Shown here: in pieces, positions 1 through 8,559 of the stretch
How the letters are laid out: each line of letters opens with the position of its first letter
Numbering within the stretch: position 1 is the stretch's first letter
NCBI GenBank assembly: GCA_964521625.1
Contig: CAZFSM010000012.1
Span: 1 to 64,000 of the forward strand
Origin: UBA1444 sp964521625
GTDB taxonomy: Bacteria > Bacillota > Negativicutes > UBA1444
DNA: 64,000 bases
Direction: 5' to 3'
The notes under the pieces: generated by a model
What the model was told of the DNA's origin: nothing
Seen by the model: only the letters and a program-made list of their open reading frames with translations
The model's database searches: none
Position numbers and translations under genes: made by a program

Positions 1-422
1 ATATTCTGCCAGAGTTCTCTGCACTGGAAAACGTAATGTTGCCGATGAAGGTTGCTGGACGACTGAACAAAGCCAGCCAGCAAGAGCGGGCTGAAATGCT
101 GCTCGATCAGCTCGGACTGGCGGATCGCCAAAACTATTACCCATCACAACTATCGGGCGGTCAGCTGCAAAGAGTGGCTATCGCCAGAGCTTTGGCCAAT
201 GAGCCACTTATTGTTCTTGCCGATGAACCGACCGGAAACCTTGACAGCGCCAATTCGAAAATCGTCTTTGACTATTTTCGCAAGTTAAATCAGGAGCTGG
301 GACAGACCTTTCTGGTTGTCACTCATACCGTCGGCTTTGTTCATGATTGTGACCGAATTATCACGATTACCGATGGAAAAGTGGAAAGCGACCTGCGAAA
401 CAATAGATTATCCGCCAAATGA
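1..422 (+). CDS. ABC transporter ATP-binding protein, LolD/MacB type (5' partial)
   Basis: ATP-binding subunit of an ABC exporter, cut by the left edge so that Walker A lies outside. The remaining frame reads from base 3. It shows the signature LSGGQLQRVAIARAL, a Walker B with the catalytic glutamate (LIVLADEPTGNLDS) and the H-loop histidine in VTHTV. EPTGNLDS is typical of ATPases that pair with FtsX-type permeases in lipoprotein release or macrolide export. An HlyD/MacA-type adaptor follows 28 bases later on the same strand, so the two probably belong to one tripartite exporter whose permease lies upstream. Substrate unknown. Confidence 0.9.
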   Translation, partial: ILPEFSALENVMLPMKVAGRLNKASQQERAEMLLDQLGLADRQNYYPSQLSGGQLQRVAIARALANEPLIVLADEPTGNLDSANSKIVFDYFRKLNQELGQTFLVVTHTVGFVHDCDRIITITDGKVESDLRNNRLSAK

Positions 423-450
423 TAAATATATTGCCGGGAGGTCCTTCTGC

Positions 451-1503
451 ATGCCACGCAAATCAGTCCTCATAATACTGACAATCCTCGCTGTTTTGGC
501 AATCGCTGTTTCCCTATCCTTGCGAGCGATTTCTGTCCAAACCGCAACTGCTGAATATGGCTCTTCTGCATTGTTCGTCTATGCTTCTGGTCAAGTTGTC
601 CCTGAAGAAAAAATCAACCTGCGCAGTAAAGTCGTTGCCCGCATTGCCCGTTTCCACGTAGAGGAAGGGCAACAGGTAAAGCGAGGGGATTTACTGGTCA
701 GCCTTGAATCCGATGAAGCCATGGCGCAGTTAAGAGCAGCCAGTGCTGAGTTGGCCCAACTTACAAGCGAAACCGATTATAAACGCCGTGAATATATGCG
801 TATCCAAAAACTTTATTCACAACAGGCCATCTCGCTTCGCGAACATGATAATGCGCTGACCCAGCTGCATTCTGCGGAAAATTCATTGAACCGGGCCCAG
901 GCCAATGTGGAAGCTTTTCAGTCCCGAACAACCGACTATTCACTGCTCAGCCCCTTTGACGGCCTCGTGCTGGAAAAACTAATTGACAAAGGGTCCATGG
1001 TTACCAACACCGATGGCATTCTGGCAATGGCATCGTCAGAAGCAATGAGTATAGAGGGCAAGGTTGACGAACTGGATGCGGACCGGGTGCGGATCGGACA
1101 AAAAGTGCTGCTGAGTCTGGACAGCCTGCCTGGAAAAATCTACGAAGGAACGATTCGCTCACTTGCACCGCGAATCGATTATGCCACCAAGTCCTTCAAA
1201 ATCAAGGTGGATATTCCGGCAAATATGCCGGTTCGTTCCGGAATGTCTGCAGAGTTGAACATTTTGGTGCAGGAAAAAACACAGGCTTTGCTGATTCCAA
1301 CCAACGCAGTTGTTGATGGTTCGACCGTCTGGACGGTCAACAACAACCTTGCCTATAAAAAATCAGTAAAAACAGGGCTGCGTGACAGCCGAAGAGTTGA
1401 AATTTTTTCTGGGTTAAACCCGGGCGATATTGTTGTAATTTCACCCCAGGGACTGCAAGAGGGCAGTCGGGTCAAGCCAGAAACAGAACCAAAGAAAGAG
1501 TGA
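451..1503 (+). CDS. HlyD/MacA-family periplasmic adaptor subunit
   Basis: Membrane-fusion (adaptor) protein, 350 aa, linking an inner-membrane ABC exporter to the cell envelope. An N-terminal membrane anchor at about residues 5-25 is followed by a lipoyl/biotinyl-like half-motif (VARIARFHVEEGQQVKRGDLL), a coiled-coil hairpin rich in Glu, Gln and Ala (about 85-150), the second lipoyl half (LLSPFDGLVLEKLIDKG) and a beta-barrel region. The ATG at 451 is chosen because GGGAGG lies ten bases upstream and the anchor begins there; the frame is open further upstream but overlaps the ATPase gene. It probably works with the preceding ATPase. Substrate cannot be told from sequence. Confidence 0.88.
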   Translation: MPRKSVLIILTILAVLAIAVSLSLRAISVQTATAEYGSSALFVYASGQVVPEEKINLRSKVVARIARFHVEEGQQVKRGDLLVSLESDEAMAQLRAASAELAQLTSETDYKRREYMRIQKLYSQQAISLREHDNALTQLHSAENSLNRAQANVEAFQSRTTDYSLLSPFDGLVLEKLIDKGSMVTNTDGILAMASSEAMSIEGKVDELDADRVRIGQKVLLSLDSLPGKIYEGTIRSLAPRIDYATKSFKIKVDIPANMPVRSGMSAELNILVQEKTQALLIPTNAVVDGSTVWTVNNNLAYKKSVKTGLRDSRRVEIFSGLNPGDIVVISPQGLQEGSRVKPETEPKKE

Positions 1504-1507
1504 TGAT

Positions 1508-2173
1508 ATGATTCCTTTACGTGACAACGTCAGACCAGATATCATTCCATTCGTTACTGTTGCGTTGATCGCACTGAATATCGGTGTCTTCATCAATGAA
1601 CTGCAGCTTTCTCCTGCCGAGCTGCGGCAATGGGTCGGGCAGCTGGGAATGGTTCCGGCGCGGCTAAGCCAAATGCTTAATTCCGGGTTGCTGGATCCCG
1701 GAGCTATCGCAAGCCTGTTCAGCAGTTTGTTTCTGCATGGCGGCTGGCTGCATCTGATCGGCAATGTCTGGTTCCTCTGGTTGTTTGGTCACAGCGTGGA
1801 ATACTGTCTAGGCCATACTCGATTCCTGTTGTTCTATTTTGCTTGCGGCATCATCGCCAATCTGACCCAGTATGCGTTTGATCCCACCTCCACAGTTCCG
1901 GTCATAGGCGCCAGCGGCGCTGTCTCCGGCATCTTGGGCGCGTATGCCGTTTGCTTTCCCCGGGCCAAAATACAGACACTCGTGCCGTTATTTTTCATCT
2001 TCACCATTATTGAAATACCGGCCATGCTGTTTCTTGGTGTATGGTTCTTCTATCAGCTGCAAGGCGGGGCAGTTGCTGCGGGAATGGCTGGCGCAGGCAT
2101 CGCCTGGTGGGCTCATGTCGGTGGCTTTCTCGCTGGTGTGCTGATGAATCAATTTTTGGTCAAACGAAAATAG
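1508..2173 (+). CDS. Rhomboid-family intramembrane serine protease
   Basis: Polytopic membrane protease of 221 aa that cleaves transmembrane segments of other proteins. The catalytic serine is Ser136 in GASGAVSG (GxSG motif), the partner histidine is His203 in AHVGGFLAG, and an oxyanion-side asparagine is Asn86 in HLIGNVWF. Six or so hydrophobic segments span the length. The N-terminus (MIPLRDN) is typical of the bacterial subfamily whose members begin with a short PLRD stretch. The start is four bases after the stop of the adaptor gene, so the two are co-transcribed. A terminator follows at 2234. Substrates unknown. Confidence 0.93.
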   Translation: MIPLRDNVRPDIIPFVTVALIALNIGVFINELQLSPAELRQWVGQLGMVPARLSQMLNSGLLDPGAIASLFSSLFLHGGWLHLIGNVWFLWLFGHSVEYCLGHTRFLLFYFACGIIANLTQYAFDPTSTVPVIGASGAVSGILGAYAVCFPRAKIQTLVPLFFIFTIIEIPAMLFLGVWFFYQLQGGAVAAGMAGAGIAWWAHVGGFLAGVLMNQFLVKRK

Positions 2174-2233
2174 TCTGGAAAAATACAACTGTCGTGTCGT
2201 AGGGAAAAAATCGGCGTTGTTGAAATCCGGTAT

Positions 2234-2261
2234 AAAAAGGTGCCCTCAGGGCATCTTTTTT
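2234..2261 (+). terminator. Rho-independent terminator after the exporter/rhomboid genes
   Basis: Stem AAAAGGTGCCC, loop TCA, stem GGGCATCTTTT (one G-U pair) running into a T tract, 61 bases after the rhomboid stop codon. Confidence 0.85.
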
Positions 2262-2302
2262 CGCATCCATTTCATGCAAACCCAGCCAATACATCCCTAT
2301 TA

Positions 2303-2350
2303 ATAAAAAACAAGACAATGCCTATATTAGATAAATAAAAGCATTGTCTT
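2303..2350 (-). terminator. Terminator at the end of the nuo operon
   Basis: Perfect 10-base inverted repeat AAGACAATGC (2312-2321) / GCATTGTCTT (2341-2350) with a 19-base AT-rich loop. On the minus strand the stem is followed by GTTTTTTATTA, as expected for an intrinsic terminator after nuoN. The long loop makes it weaker than a classical one. Confidence 0.6.
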
Positions 2351-2478
2351 AAATATATTATTTTATATTCTACTTGTTTAATTAAATTATATTAATTTAT
2401 TTTAGTTCATTACTCATCGCTTTAACTTCTTAAATTTAAACATTTTCATTCAAATACAGCTTCATTTTTCCAAGCGGC

Positions 2479-3897
2479 TTATTTGAACACCGTTTTGGCA
2501 GCCATATCTGCTAATCTTGACAATGGGCCTGGGTATACGCCCATCGCCAAGGTAGCCGCCATCGCGAATATGGCGGTCAGCCGAACCGGCATGGCGATGT
2601 CAAACGGGCGGGTATCCGCCGGCGTACCCAGATACATCACCTTCACCACATTGAGGTAATAATATACCGACACCATTGACAGGACAAACCCGAGTACGGC
2701 AATCCAGAGATAGCCGGCATCAATCGCCGACGAGAACAGGAAGAACTTGCCGACGAATCCGGCCAAGGGTGGAATCCCCGCCATCGACAGCAAGGATACC
2801 GTCATAACTACCGCCAGCACCGGCGCCTGACGCGACAGGCCGGCCAGATCGGCGATGGTTTCACCGTTACGATGTTTGCTGACCGCCGTGACGACGGCAA
2901 ATGCCCCAACATTGGCGAACACATAGATCAGCAGGTAAAACATCATCCCTTTGATACCGGCTGTACTGCCGGCCAATAGTCCGATCAACAGATAACCGGC
3001 CTGGGCAATCGACGAATAGGCCAGCATCCGTTTCATGTTGGTCTGCGGAATTGCCGCCAGATTGCCGAGCAGCATCGCTGCCCCAGATAGCATCAGCACC
3101 AGCAAGGCCCACGGATAACCTGTCGCCGGGAATATTTCGGTAAACACGCGGATCAGCGCCGCAAAACCGGCAGCCTTGGAGCCCATGGCCAGCATTGCCG
3201 TCACCGGAACCGGCGCGCCTTCGTACACGTCAGGCGCCCACATATGGAACGGCGGCGCCGCCAGTTTGAAGGCAAAACCGGCCAGAACCATCACGCAGCC
3301 AACCAGCAACGCCGGTGAAACGATCAGTCCTTTGGCGATTGCCGCATAACTCAGTTGTCCGGCAACCCCGAACAACAGGCTCATGCCATAGAGCATCACG
3401 GCCGAAGCAGCCGAAGCCAGCACCAGATACTTGATCGCCGCCTCGGTAGATTTGGATTCCGTCAGTACATAGCCGACCAGGATGAAAAAACTGAACGTCA
3501 TCAGTTCAATCCCCACATACAGCGTTATCAGGTCATTGGCCGAGGCCAGCACCATCATCCCCACGACCGCAAACAGCAGCAGGACGTAGAATTCTGCCCG
3601 GGAGTGAGGCAACCGGTCGACAATGTCGATTGAAAACAGCATCACCAGAATCGCTCCGACCATAAAGGTCTGTTTGAAAAACACGGCATAATCATCAAGC
3701 CGGAACAACCCGCTATAAAAAGTCTGATTCATTCCATAACGACTGAATGAAACCAGCAGTACCCCCGCCAGACCGGCAATCGCCAGATAACCTAGTTTGC
3801 GGCGGGACTGGCCGGGTTCCATCAACAGGTCCGCCGCCAGGATCGATAGCGCCAGCAGGGCGACCGCCATTTCCAGCATCAATGCATTGAAATTCAT
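2479..3897 (-). CDS. nuoN: NADH-quinone oxidoreductase subunit N
   Basis: Antiporter-like membrane subunit of complex I, 472 aa, one of three proton-pumping modules (L, M, N) in the membrane arm. The sequence is almost wholly hydrophobic, with the Mrp-like core KLAAPPFHMWAPDVYEGAPVPVTA carrying the conserved pumping Lys and His. The ATG at 3897 gives the family N-terminus MNFNALML; an upstream in-frame GTG at 3915 sits inside the nuoM end and is less likely. GGGGGGAC forms the ribosome site within the end of nuoM. Last gene of the operon; a terminator follows. Confidence 0.95.
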   Translation of the reverse strand: MNFNALMLEMAVALLALSILAADLLMEPGQSRRKLGYLAIAGLAGVLLVSFSRYGMNQTFYSGLFRLDDYAVFFKQTFMVGAILVMLFSIDIVDRLPHSRAEFYVLLLFAVVGMMVLASANDLITLYVGIELMTFSFFILVGYVLTESKSTEAAIKYLVLASAASAVMLYGMSLLFGVAGQLSYAAIAKGLIVSPALLVGCVMVLAGFAFKLAAPPFHMWAPDVYEGAPVPVTAMLAMGSKAAGFAALIRVFTEIFPATGYPWALLVLMLSGAAMLLGNLAAIPQTNMKRMLAYSSIAQAGYLLIGLLAGSTAGIKGMMFYLLIYVFANVGAFAVVTAVSKHRNGETIADLAGLSRQAPVLAVVMTVSLLSMAGIPPLAGFVGKFFLFSSAIDAGYLWIAVLGFVLSMVSVYYYLNVVKVMYLGTPADTRPFDIAMPVRLTAIFAMAATLAMGVYPGPLSRLADMAAKTVFK

Positions 3898-3899
3898 GA

Positions 3900-5426
3900 T
3901 CACAGTCCCCCCCACAGCGTCGCCGCCAGTTTTAGCTTCGCGAGCAGCGGCATCAACGGTTCAATGCCGCTATTCACCACATTCATCAACAACGACGGGA
4001 AAAAGCCAAACCCGATCAGGAACGAGCCCAAGAGTACAAGCGGTACCCAATCGGCGCCGTGTAAATCGTGCACGCCGTCCCATTCGCTGCGACGCGGCCC
4101 GAACAATACATCCGCCAGCACCCTCAGCACATACAGCGCCGTCAGGATGATCCCGGCAATCGCCAGCACGGCAAACAACGGAAAGGCCTTGAAAGAACCG
4201 ACGAAGATGGTAAACTCCGGCACGAAGCTAATCAAACCAGGTAGCCCCAGCGACGCCATCCCGGCCAGGAAGAAGCCCACGGTTGCCCGCGGCATCTGAT
4301 GCGCCAGGCCACCCAGATCAGGAATGTGCCGCGTGTGCGTGGCATGGTAGATATGGCCGATCATGGCGAAGAACAGCGCCGCCATGACGCCATGCGCGAA
4401 CATATTGGCCACAGCGCCGTTGATGCCGATGACATCGGCTGCAGCAATCCCGATCAACACATAACCCATATGGGAAACCGAAGAATAGCCGACCACATAT
4501 TTCATGTCTTTCTGCACCAACGCAATGAATGCGGCATAGGCGACGTTGGCCACACCAAATGCTGCAATCAGCGGCGCCCAGAACTTGAAACCGAGCGGCA
4601 GCATCAACAGGCCGATCCGGATCAGGCCATAGCCGCCGATTTTCTTCAATACCCCGGCATGTACCATCGACACCGCCGTGGGAGCGCCGGCATAGCCATC
4701 CGGTGACCAGGAATGAAACGGCCACATCGAAAGCAGAGAGCCAAAACCCAACATCACAAAAAAGAAGGCGAATTTCTGGAACTCCGGCGACAAGGCGCCG
4801 CCCGCTGCCGCCTGAGTCAGCGCTTCCATGGAAAACGTCCGCGTACCGACGGGATAGGCATTCAGATACAGCATCAGGATGCCTGCCAGCAGAAATGCCG
4901 AACCGAGCAACAGGTAGATCGTCAGTTTCATCGCGGCATATTCCTTGGTGACCCGTTTGCTCGAGCCCCAGAGGATGATCATGATATAAATCGGAATGAC
5001 CACGACTTCGTAGCAGAGCAGAAACAGGAACAGATCCCTGGCCACGAAGGTGCCAGCGACTCCAGCCACCAGCAGCAAAAACAGGATGAAAAACTCTTTC
5101 GGCCGTTCATCCACCCGCCAGGAAGCAAACACGCCAGCAAAGCCGATCAGGGCCGTCAGCAGGATCATTGGCGCTGACAGACCGTCGACACCCAGACTAT
5201 AGGAAGCACCCAATTCGGGCAGCCAGGCCAGTTCTTCCACGAACTGCATGCCGCCGCTATGCCAGTCATAACCAAAGAACACCATCAAGGACAGCAAGAA
5301 CGAGATCCCCATCGCCGCCGCGCTGACTTTTTTTATTGAGGAACCAGCCGTCGTTGGCAGGAAGGTAATCGCCGCAGCGCCAACAATCGGCGCGAACAGT
5401 ATAGTAGACAGTACAGGAAACGACAT
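3900..5426 (-). CDS. nuoM: NADH-quinone oxidoreductase subunit M
   Basis: Antiporter-like pump subunit of complex I, 508 aa. Family landmarks are the conserved glutamate in LLCYEVVVIPIYIMI and the pump region MWPFHSWSPDGYAGAPTAVS. The frame extends about 80 codons further upstream with low-hydrophobicity, non-family sequence, which is a shadow of nuoL. The true start is the ATG at 5426 (MSFPVLSTILFAP), which overlaps the nuoL stop by one base (TGATG), with GGGAGGG just upstream. Translationally coupled to nuoL. Confidence 0.95.
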   Translation of the reverse strand: MSFPVLSTILFAPIVGAAAITFLPTTAGSSIKKVSAAAMGISFLLSLMVFFGYDWHSGGMQFVEELAWLPELGASYSLGVDGLSAPMILLTALIGFAGVFASWRVDERPKEFFILFLLLVAGVAGTFVARDLFLFLLCYEVVVIPIYIMIILWGSSKRVTKEYAAMKLTIYLLLGSAFLLAGILMLYLNAYPVGTRTFSMEALTQAAAGGALSPEFQKFAFFFVMLGFGSLLSMWPFHSWSPDGYAGAPTAVSMVHAGVLKKIGGYGLIRIGLLMLPLGFKFWAPLIAAFGVANVAYAAFIALVQKDMKYVVGYSSVSHMGYVLIGIAAADVIGINGAVANMFAHGVMAALFFAMIGHIYHATHTRHIPDLGGLAHQMPRATVGFFLAGMASLGLPGLISFVPEFTIFVGSFKAFPLFAVLAIAGIILTALYVLRVLADVLFGPRRSEWDGVHDLHGADWVPLVLLGSFLIGFGFFPSLLMNVVNSGIEPLMPLLAKLKLAATLWGGL

Positions 5427-7327
5427 CAGCTTTTCCCTCCCCCGGCGACCGCACCGGCAGAAAACGCCAGTATCAGGGCCAACATTACCGTAGCAATCAG
5501 CATCACTGCAGCATACTGCTGCGTCTGTCCCGTCTGGAACCGCCGCAGAATCGCCCCGACTGCGCCGCTTTTCTGCGCAGCGCCATCGACGATCCCATCC
5601 ACGACATTCAGATCGACCCAGTAGAGCAGCCGGGCCAGGCCCGTCAAGATATTCCGGTTGAACCACTGGTAGAGTTCATCAATATAGAACTTATTCAAAC
5701 TCAGCGAATACAGAAACCCTGCCTGCTTGGCAATCGCATCGGAGCGCCTTGTCCCGCTGCCGTAGATCGACCAGGCCAGACCAAAACCGGCCAGCGCGAT
5801 TAAAGTGGAAGCGGAAGCAATTCCCCAGTCAATCCCCGCATGGTGAGCCGGCCCAAAACGGACCCAGTCGCCAAACCCCAGCGCAAACGGGACTGCGCCG
5901 GCAAAAACACTCAGCACTGCCAGCACGCCCATCGGAAACAACATCGACATGCCTGATTCGTGCGGATGATTGTGCGGGTTTTCCTCGCCAAAGAACGCGA
6001 CCAGGAATAGCCGCGCCATGTAAAATGCCGTCAGGAACGCGGTAAATGAAGCGCCGATATATAGTGGAGTGGAAACATGCGCCGCCGCCACCAGAATTTC
6101 ATCCTTGGAAAAGAAACCGGCGAATGGTGGAATACCTGAGATCGCCAGCACGGCGATGCCCATCATGGCGCAGGTCGCAGGCATCGATTTGCGCAGCCCG
6201 CCCATCTCGAAGATATCCGCTTTGTCATGTAGCGCATGCAGGACAGAACCAGCGCCGAGGAATAGCAGCGCCTTGAAAAAGGCGTGCGTCATCAGATGGA
6301 ACATTGAGGCAGTCAGGCCACCGACGCCAAGCGCCATCATCATAAAACCCAGCTGGCTGATCGTCGAAAACGCCAAAATCCGTTTGATTTCACGTTGCGT
6401 CAGCGCAATGCAGGCTGCAAACAGCGCCGTGAAGCAACCCATCCAGGCAATGACCGTCATCGCACCAGGCAGCACGCTGAAAATCGCAAAGGCTCTAGCC
6501 ACCAGATATACCCCGGCCACAACCATTGTCGCTGCATGAATCAGCGCCGACACAGGCGTCGGACCTTCCATCGCATCCGGCAACCATACGTGCAGGGGAA
6601 ACTGACCGGATTTGGCAATCGGTCCGGCAAATATCAGCAACGCCACACAGGTCAAAAGCGCCGCGCCGTTTTGGCTCACATAAGCCGGCACTTTCGTGCC
6701 CAACTCAGTAAAATCGAGCGTGCCAAACATGATCTGCAAAAACAGGATTCCCAGCAGCAAGCCGAAATCACCGATCCGGGTCGTCATAAACGCTTTTTTG
6801 GCTGCCTCGCGCGCCGAAATTTTATGGAAATACCAACCAATCAACAGGTAGGAACACAGGCCGACCAATTCCCAGAACACAAACAGCTGCAGGAAATTCG
6901 TCGAGATGATCATCGCCATCATCGAGGCGGCAAACAATGATAAGAACGCAAAGAAGCGGCCATAACCGGGGTCGCCGGTCATATAGCCGGTAGAGTAAAT
7001 CATGACCAACAATGATACCAGCGATACGACCAACAGCATCATCGAGGAAGTCGGGTCAATCAGAACGCCCATCTCGGCAGTCAACCCCGGCATCGAAAAC
7101 CAGACGGCTTTGATGACGAAAGGTTTTTCCACGCTTATTCCTTGTGACAGCACCGCCCAGGCTACTCCGACCGAGATGATAAACGATGACGCCATCGCTT
7201 TGATCGCCAGCCGCGCTGCCATGTCAGGCAAGTCCCGCAAAAAGAAAGCGATCAGTACAAATGTCACTGCCGGCAATAACGGAATCAGCCAGGCATATTG
7301 CAGTGAAAATTCAGCCCACATATTCAT
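5426..7327 (-). CDS. nuoL: NADH-quinone oxidoreductase subunit L
   Basis: Largest membrane-arm subunit of complex I, 633 aa, the distal proton pump with the long lateral C-terminal helix. Landmarks are FWELVGLCSYLLIGW (conserved Glu), the pump region QFPLHVWLPDAMEGPTPVSA, and SGIPPFAGFFSKDEIL in the second half. Length fits the family. The ATG at 7327 has GGGGGTGCT just before it. It follows nuoK after only nine bases. Confidence 0.96.
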   Translation of the reverse strand: MNMWAEFSLQYAWLIPLLPAVTFVLIAFFLRDLPDMAARLAIKAMASSFIISVGVAWAVLSQGISVEKPFVIKAVWFSMPGLTAEMGVLIDPTSSMMLLVVSLVSLLVMIYSTGYMTGDPGYGRFFAFLSLFAASMMAMIISTNFLQLFVFWELVGLCSYLLIGWYFHKISAREAAKKAFMTTRIGDFGLLLGILFLQIMFGTLDFTELGTKVPAYVSQNGAALLTCVALLIFAGPIAKSGQFPLHVWLPDAMEGPTPVSALIHAATMVVAGVYLVARAFAIFSVLPGAMTVIAWMGCFTALFAACIALTQREIKRILAFSTISQLGFMMMALGVGGLTASMFHLMTHAFFKALLFLGAGSVLHALHDKADIFEMGGLRKSMPATCAMMGIAVLAISGIPPFAGFFSKDEILVAAAHVSTPLYIGASFTAFLTAFYMARLFLVAFFGEENPHNHPHESGMSMLFPMGVLAVLSVFAGAVPFALGFGDWVRFGPAHHAGIDWGIASASTLIALAGFGLAWSIYGSGTRRSDAIAKQAGFLYSLSLNKFYIDELYQWFNRNILTGLARLLYWVDLNVVDGIVDGAAQKSGAVGAILRRFQTGQTQQYAAVMLIATVMLALILAFSAGAVAGGGKS

Positions 7328-7336
7328 AGCACCCCC

Positions 7337-7645
7337 TTACCACTTCAGCCAGTTCATCTCATCGACCGACACGGTATCCCGGCCGCGATAGATGGCATAG
7401 GCCAAAGCCAGTCCCACGGCTACTTCAGCCGCGGCGACGGCGATGATGAACAGGGAAAACACCTGGCCGGCTGCCGCATCCGTCGCAGTATAGCGGGAAA
7501 AAGCCACCAGATTGATATTAACCGAGTTCAGCATCAACTCAATAGACATCAGTACGGCAATCAGATTGCGTTTCGTCAGTAATCCGAATAATCCCAGCCC
7601 GAACAACACAGCGCCAACCAGCAAATAATGCGAAAGTCCGATCAT
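7337..7645 (-). CDS. nuoK: NADH-quinone oxidoreductase subunit K
   Basis: Small three-helix membrane subunit of complex I, 102 aa, homologous to MrpC. It has the family segment MSIELMLNSVNINLVAF with its conserved membrane glutamate, and a second glutamate in AAAEVAVGLALA. Both are part of the proton path that links the quinone site to the pumps. Starts at the ATG 7645, which overlaps the nuoJ stop by four bases (ATGA), so translation is coupled. Confidence 0.97.
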   Translation of the reverse strand: MIGLSHYLLVGAVLFGLGLFGLLTKRNLIAVLMSIELMLNSVNINLVAFSRYTATDAAAGQVFSLFIIAVAAAEVAVGLALAYAIYRGRDTVSVDEMNWLKW

Positions 7646-8151
7646 GATTGCGCCTTGCCCCCTTTAAACAATACGACTGCGCCAATCAGCGCCGCCAGTA
7701 GTAAAAGTGCAACAGCTTCAAACGGCGGGGCAAAATCCGTCAAAAATCGCCGTCCGATATCGCCAGCCGTCACAACGCTGCCTTTGCCAACTTTCCAGGG
7801 TGTTGCCAGGATCGCCCAGACCATCACGCCGACAACCGACAGAGCTGCCAATGCTCCGGCGAACAGCATTTTGTTGGGCGGATTAGAACGGGACATCTGC
7901 TCGCGATGCGTGAGCATCACGCCAATGACCACCAAAACGGCGACTGCGCCGCTGTAAACCAAAGCCTGGACCGCTGCCATGAACTCGGCCTCCAGTGTCA
8001 TATAAAGGCCAGCCACACCCAAAAATGTAACTGACAGCAGAAAAGCACTTTGCACCAGATTACGTTTGAACACCACGCCCATGGCGGACGCCAGAGTAAT
8101 GCCCGACAGCAGAAAGAATGCCAATGTATGCATCAGGCCGCCACTTTCCAT
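7642..8151 (-). CDS. nuoJ: NADH-quinone oxidoreductase subunit J
   Basis: Five-helix membrane subunit of complex I, 169 aa, contributing to the proton path near the quinone site. Landmarks are KRNLVQSAFLLSVTFLGVAGLYMTLEAEFMAAVQALVYSGAVAV, here quoted in part as the hydrophobic block at residues 28-71. ATG at 8151 overlaps the nuoI stop (TGATG). A second ATG seven codons in (MHTLAFF) would match the family equally well. Confidence 0.95.
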   Translation of the reverse strand: MESGGLMHTLAFFLLSGITLASAMGVVFKRNLVQSAFLLSVTFLGVAGLYMTLEAEFMAAVQALVYSGAVAVLVVIGVMLTHREQMSRSNPPNKMLFAGALAALSVVGVMVWAILATPWKVGKGSVVTAGDIGRRFLTDFAPPFEAVALLLLAALIGAVVLFKGGKAQS

Positions 8152-8546
8152 CAGCGCGCACCTCCCTTCACTGCCATGCAGTCAATAATCTGCTCGCCAT
8201 AGGTCAGAGAACTCATTTCATAGTTCTGGGTCCAGTGGATCGCCTGCGTCGGACAGGCTTCAATACAATAATTGCAGAACAGACAGACCGGCAGGTGATG
8301 GCGGTAAACAGTAAGAGCTTTTTTGCCGCTCTCCATTTTTTCGGTCGCCAGCTCAATTGCGCCATTCGGGCAGGCCAGCGCGCACAGGCCGCAGGCAATA
8401 CACTTTTCCAGGTTCAAATCGAGGGTTCCGCCTCGAAACATCGGCCCCACCGGCAAACGCTCTTCCGGATACTCGACCGTATTCGGTTTGGAAAAACAGC
8501 GCCGCAAAGTGACGCTGAGGCCTTTAATCAATCCTACGCCAAACAC
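8151..8546 (-). CDS. nuoI: NADH-quinone oxidoreductase subunit I (two 4Fe-4S ferredoxin)
   Basis: Peripheral subunit carrying clusters N6a and N6b of complex I, 131 aa. Two motifs CxxCxxCxxxCP are present: Cys49, 52, 55, 59 and Cys88, 91, 94, 98. The frame is open upstream as far as a TTG at 8591 inside nuoH, but the GTG at 8546 is preferred because GAGGGGTGA lies just upstream and the gene then begins 13 bases after the nuoH stop. In an enzyme without NuoEFG these two clusters could be close to the electron entry point. Confidence 0.93.
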   Translation of the reverse strand: MFGVGLIKGLSVTLRRCFSKPNTVEYPEERLPVGPMFRGGTLDLNLEKCIACGLCALACPNGAIELATEKMESGKKALTVYRHHLPVCLFCNYCIEACPTQAIHWTQNYEMSSLTYGEQIIDCMAVKGGAR

Positions 8547-8559
8547 AACATCACCCCTC

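Larger units (their letters stand above)
2174..2478. other. Convergent intergenic spacer, AT-rich
   Basis: About 305 bases between the convergent rhomboid and nuoN genes. It holds two hairpins interpreted as terminators (2234-2261 for the plus strand, 2303-2350 for the minus strand). The rest, 2351-2478, is very AT-rich with no open reading frame or structure I can support. Confidence 0.7.

Noticed and set aside
3797..5177. Several plus-strand open frames opposite nuoM
   Set aside because: Antisense shadows of a conserved, GC-rich gene; composition is Arg/Pro/His-rich and matches no family.
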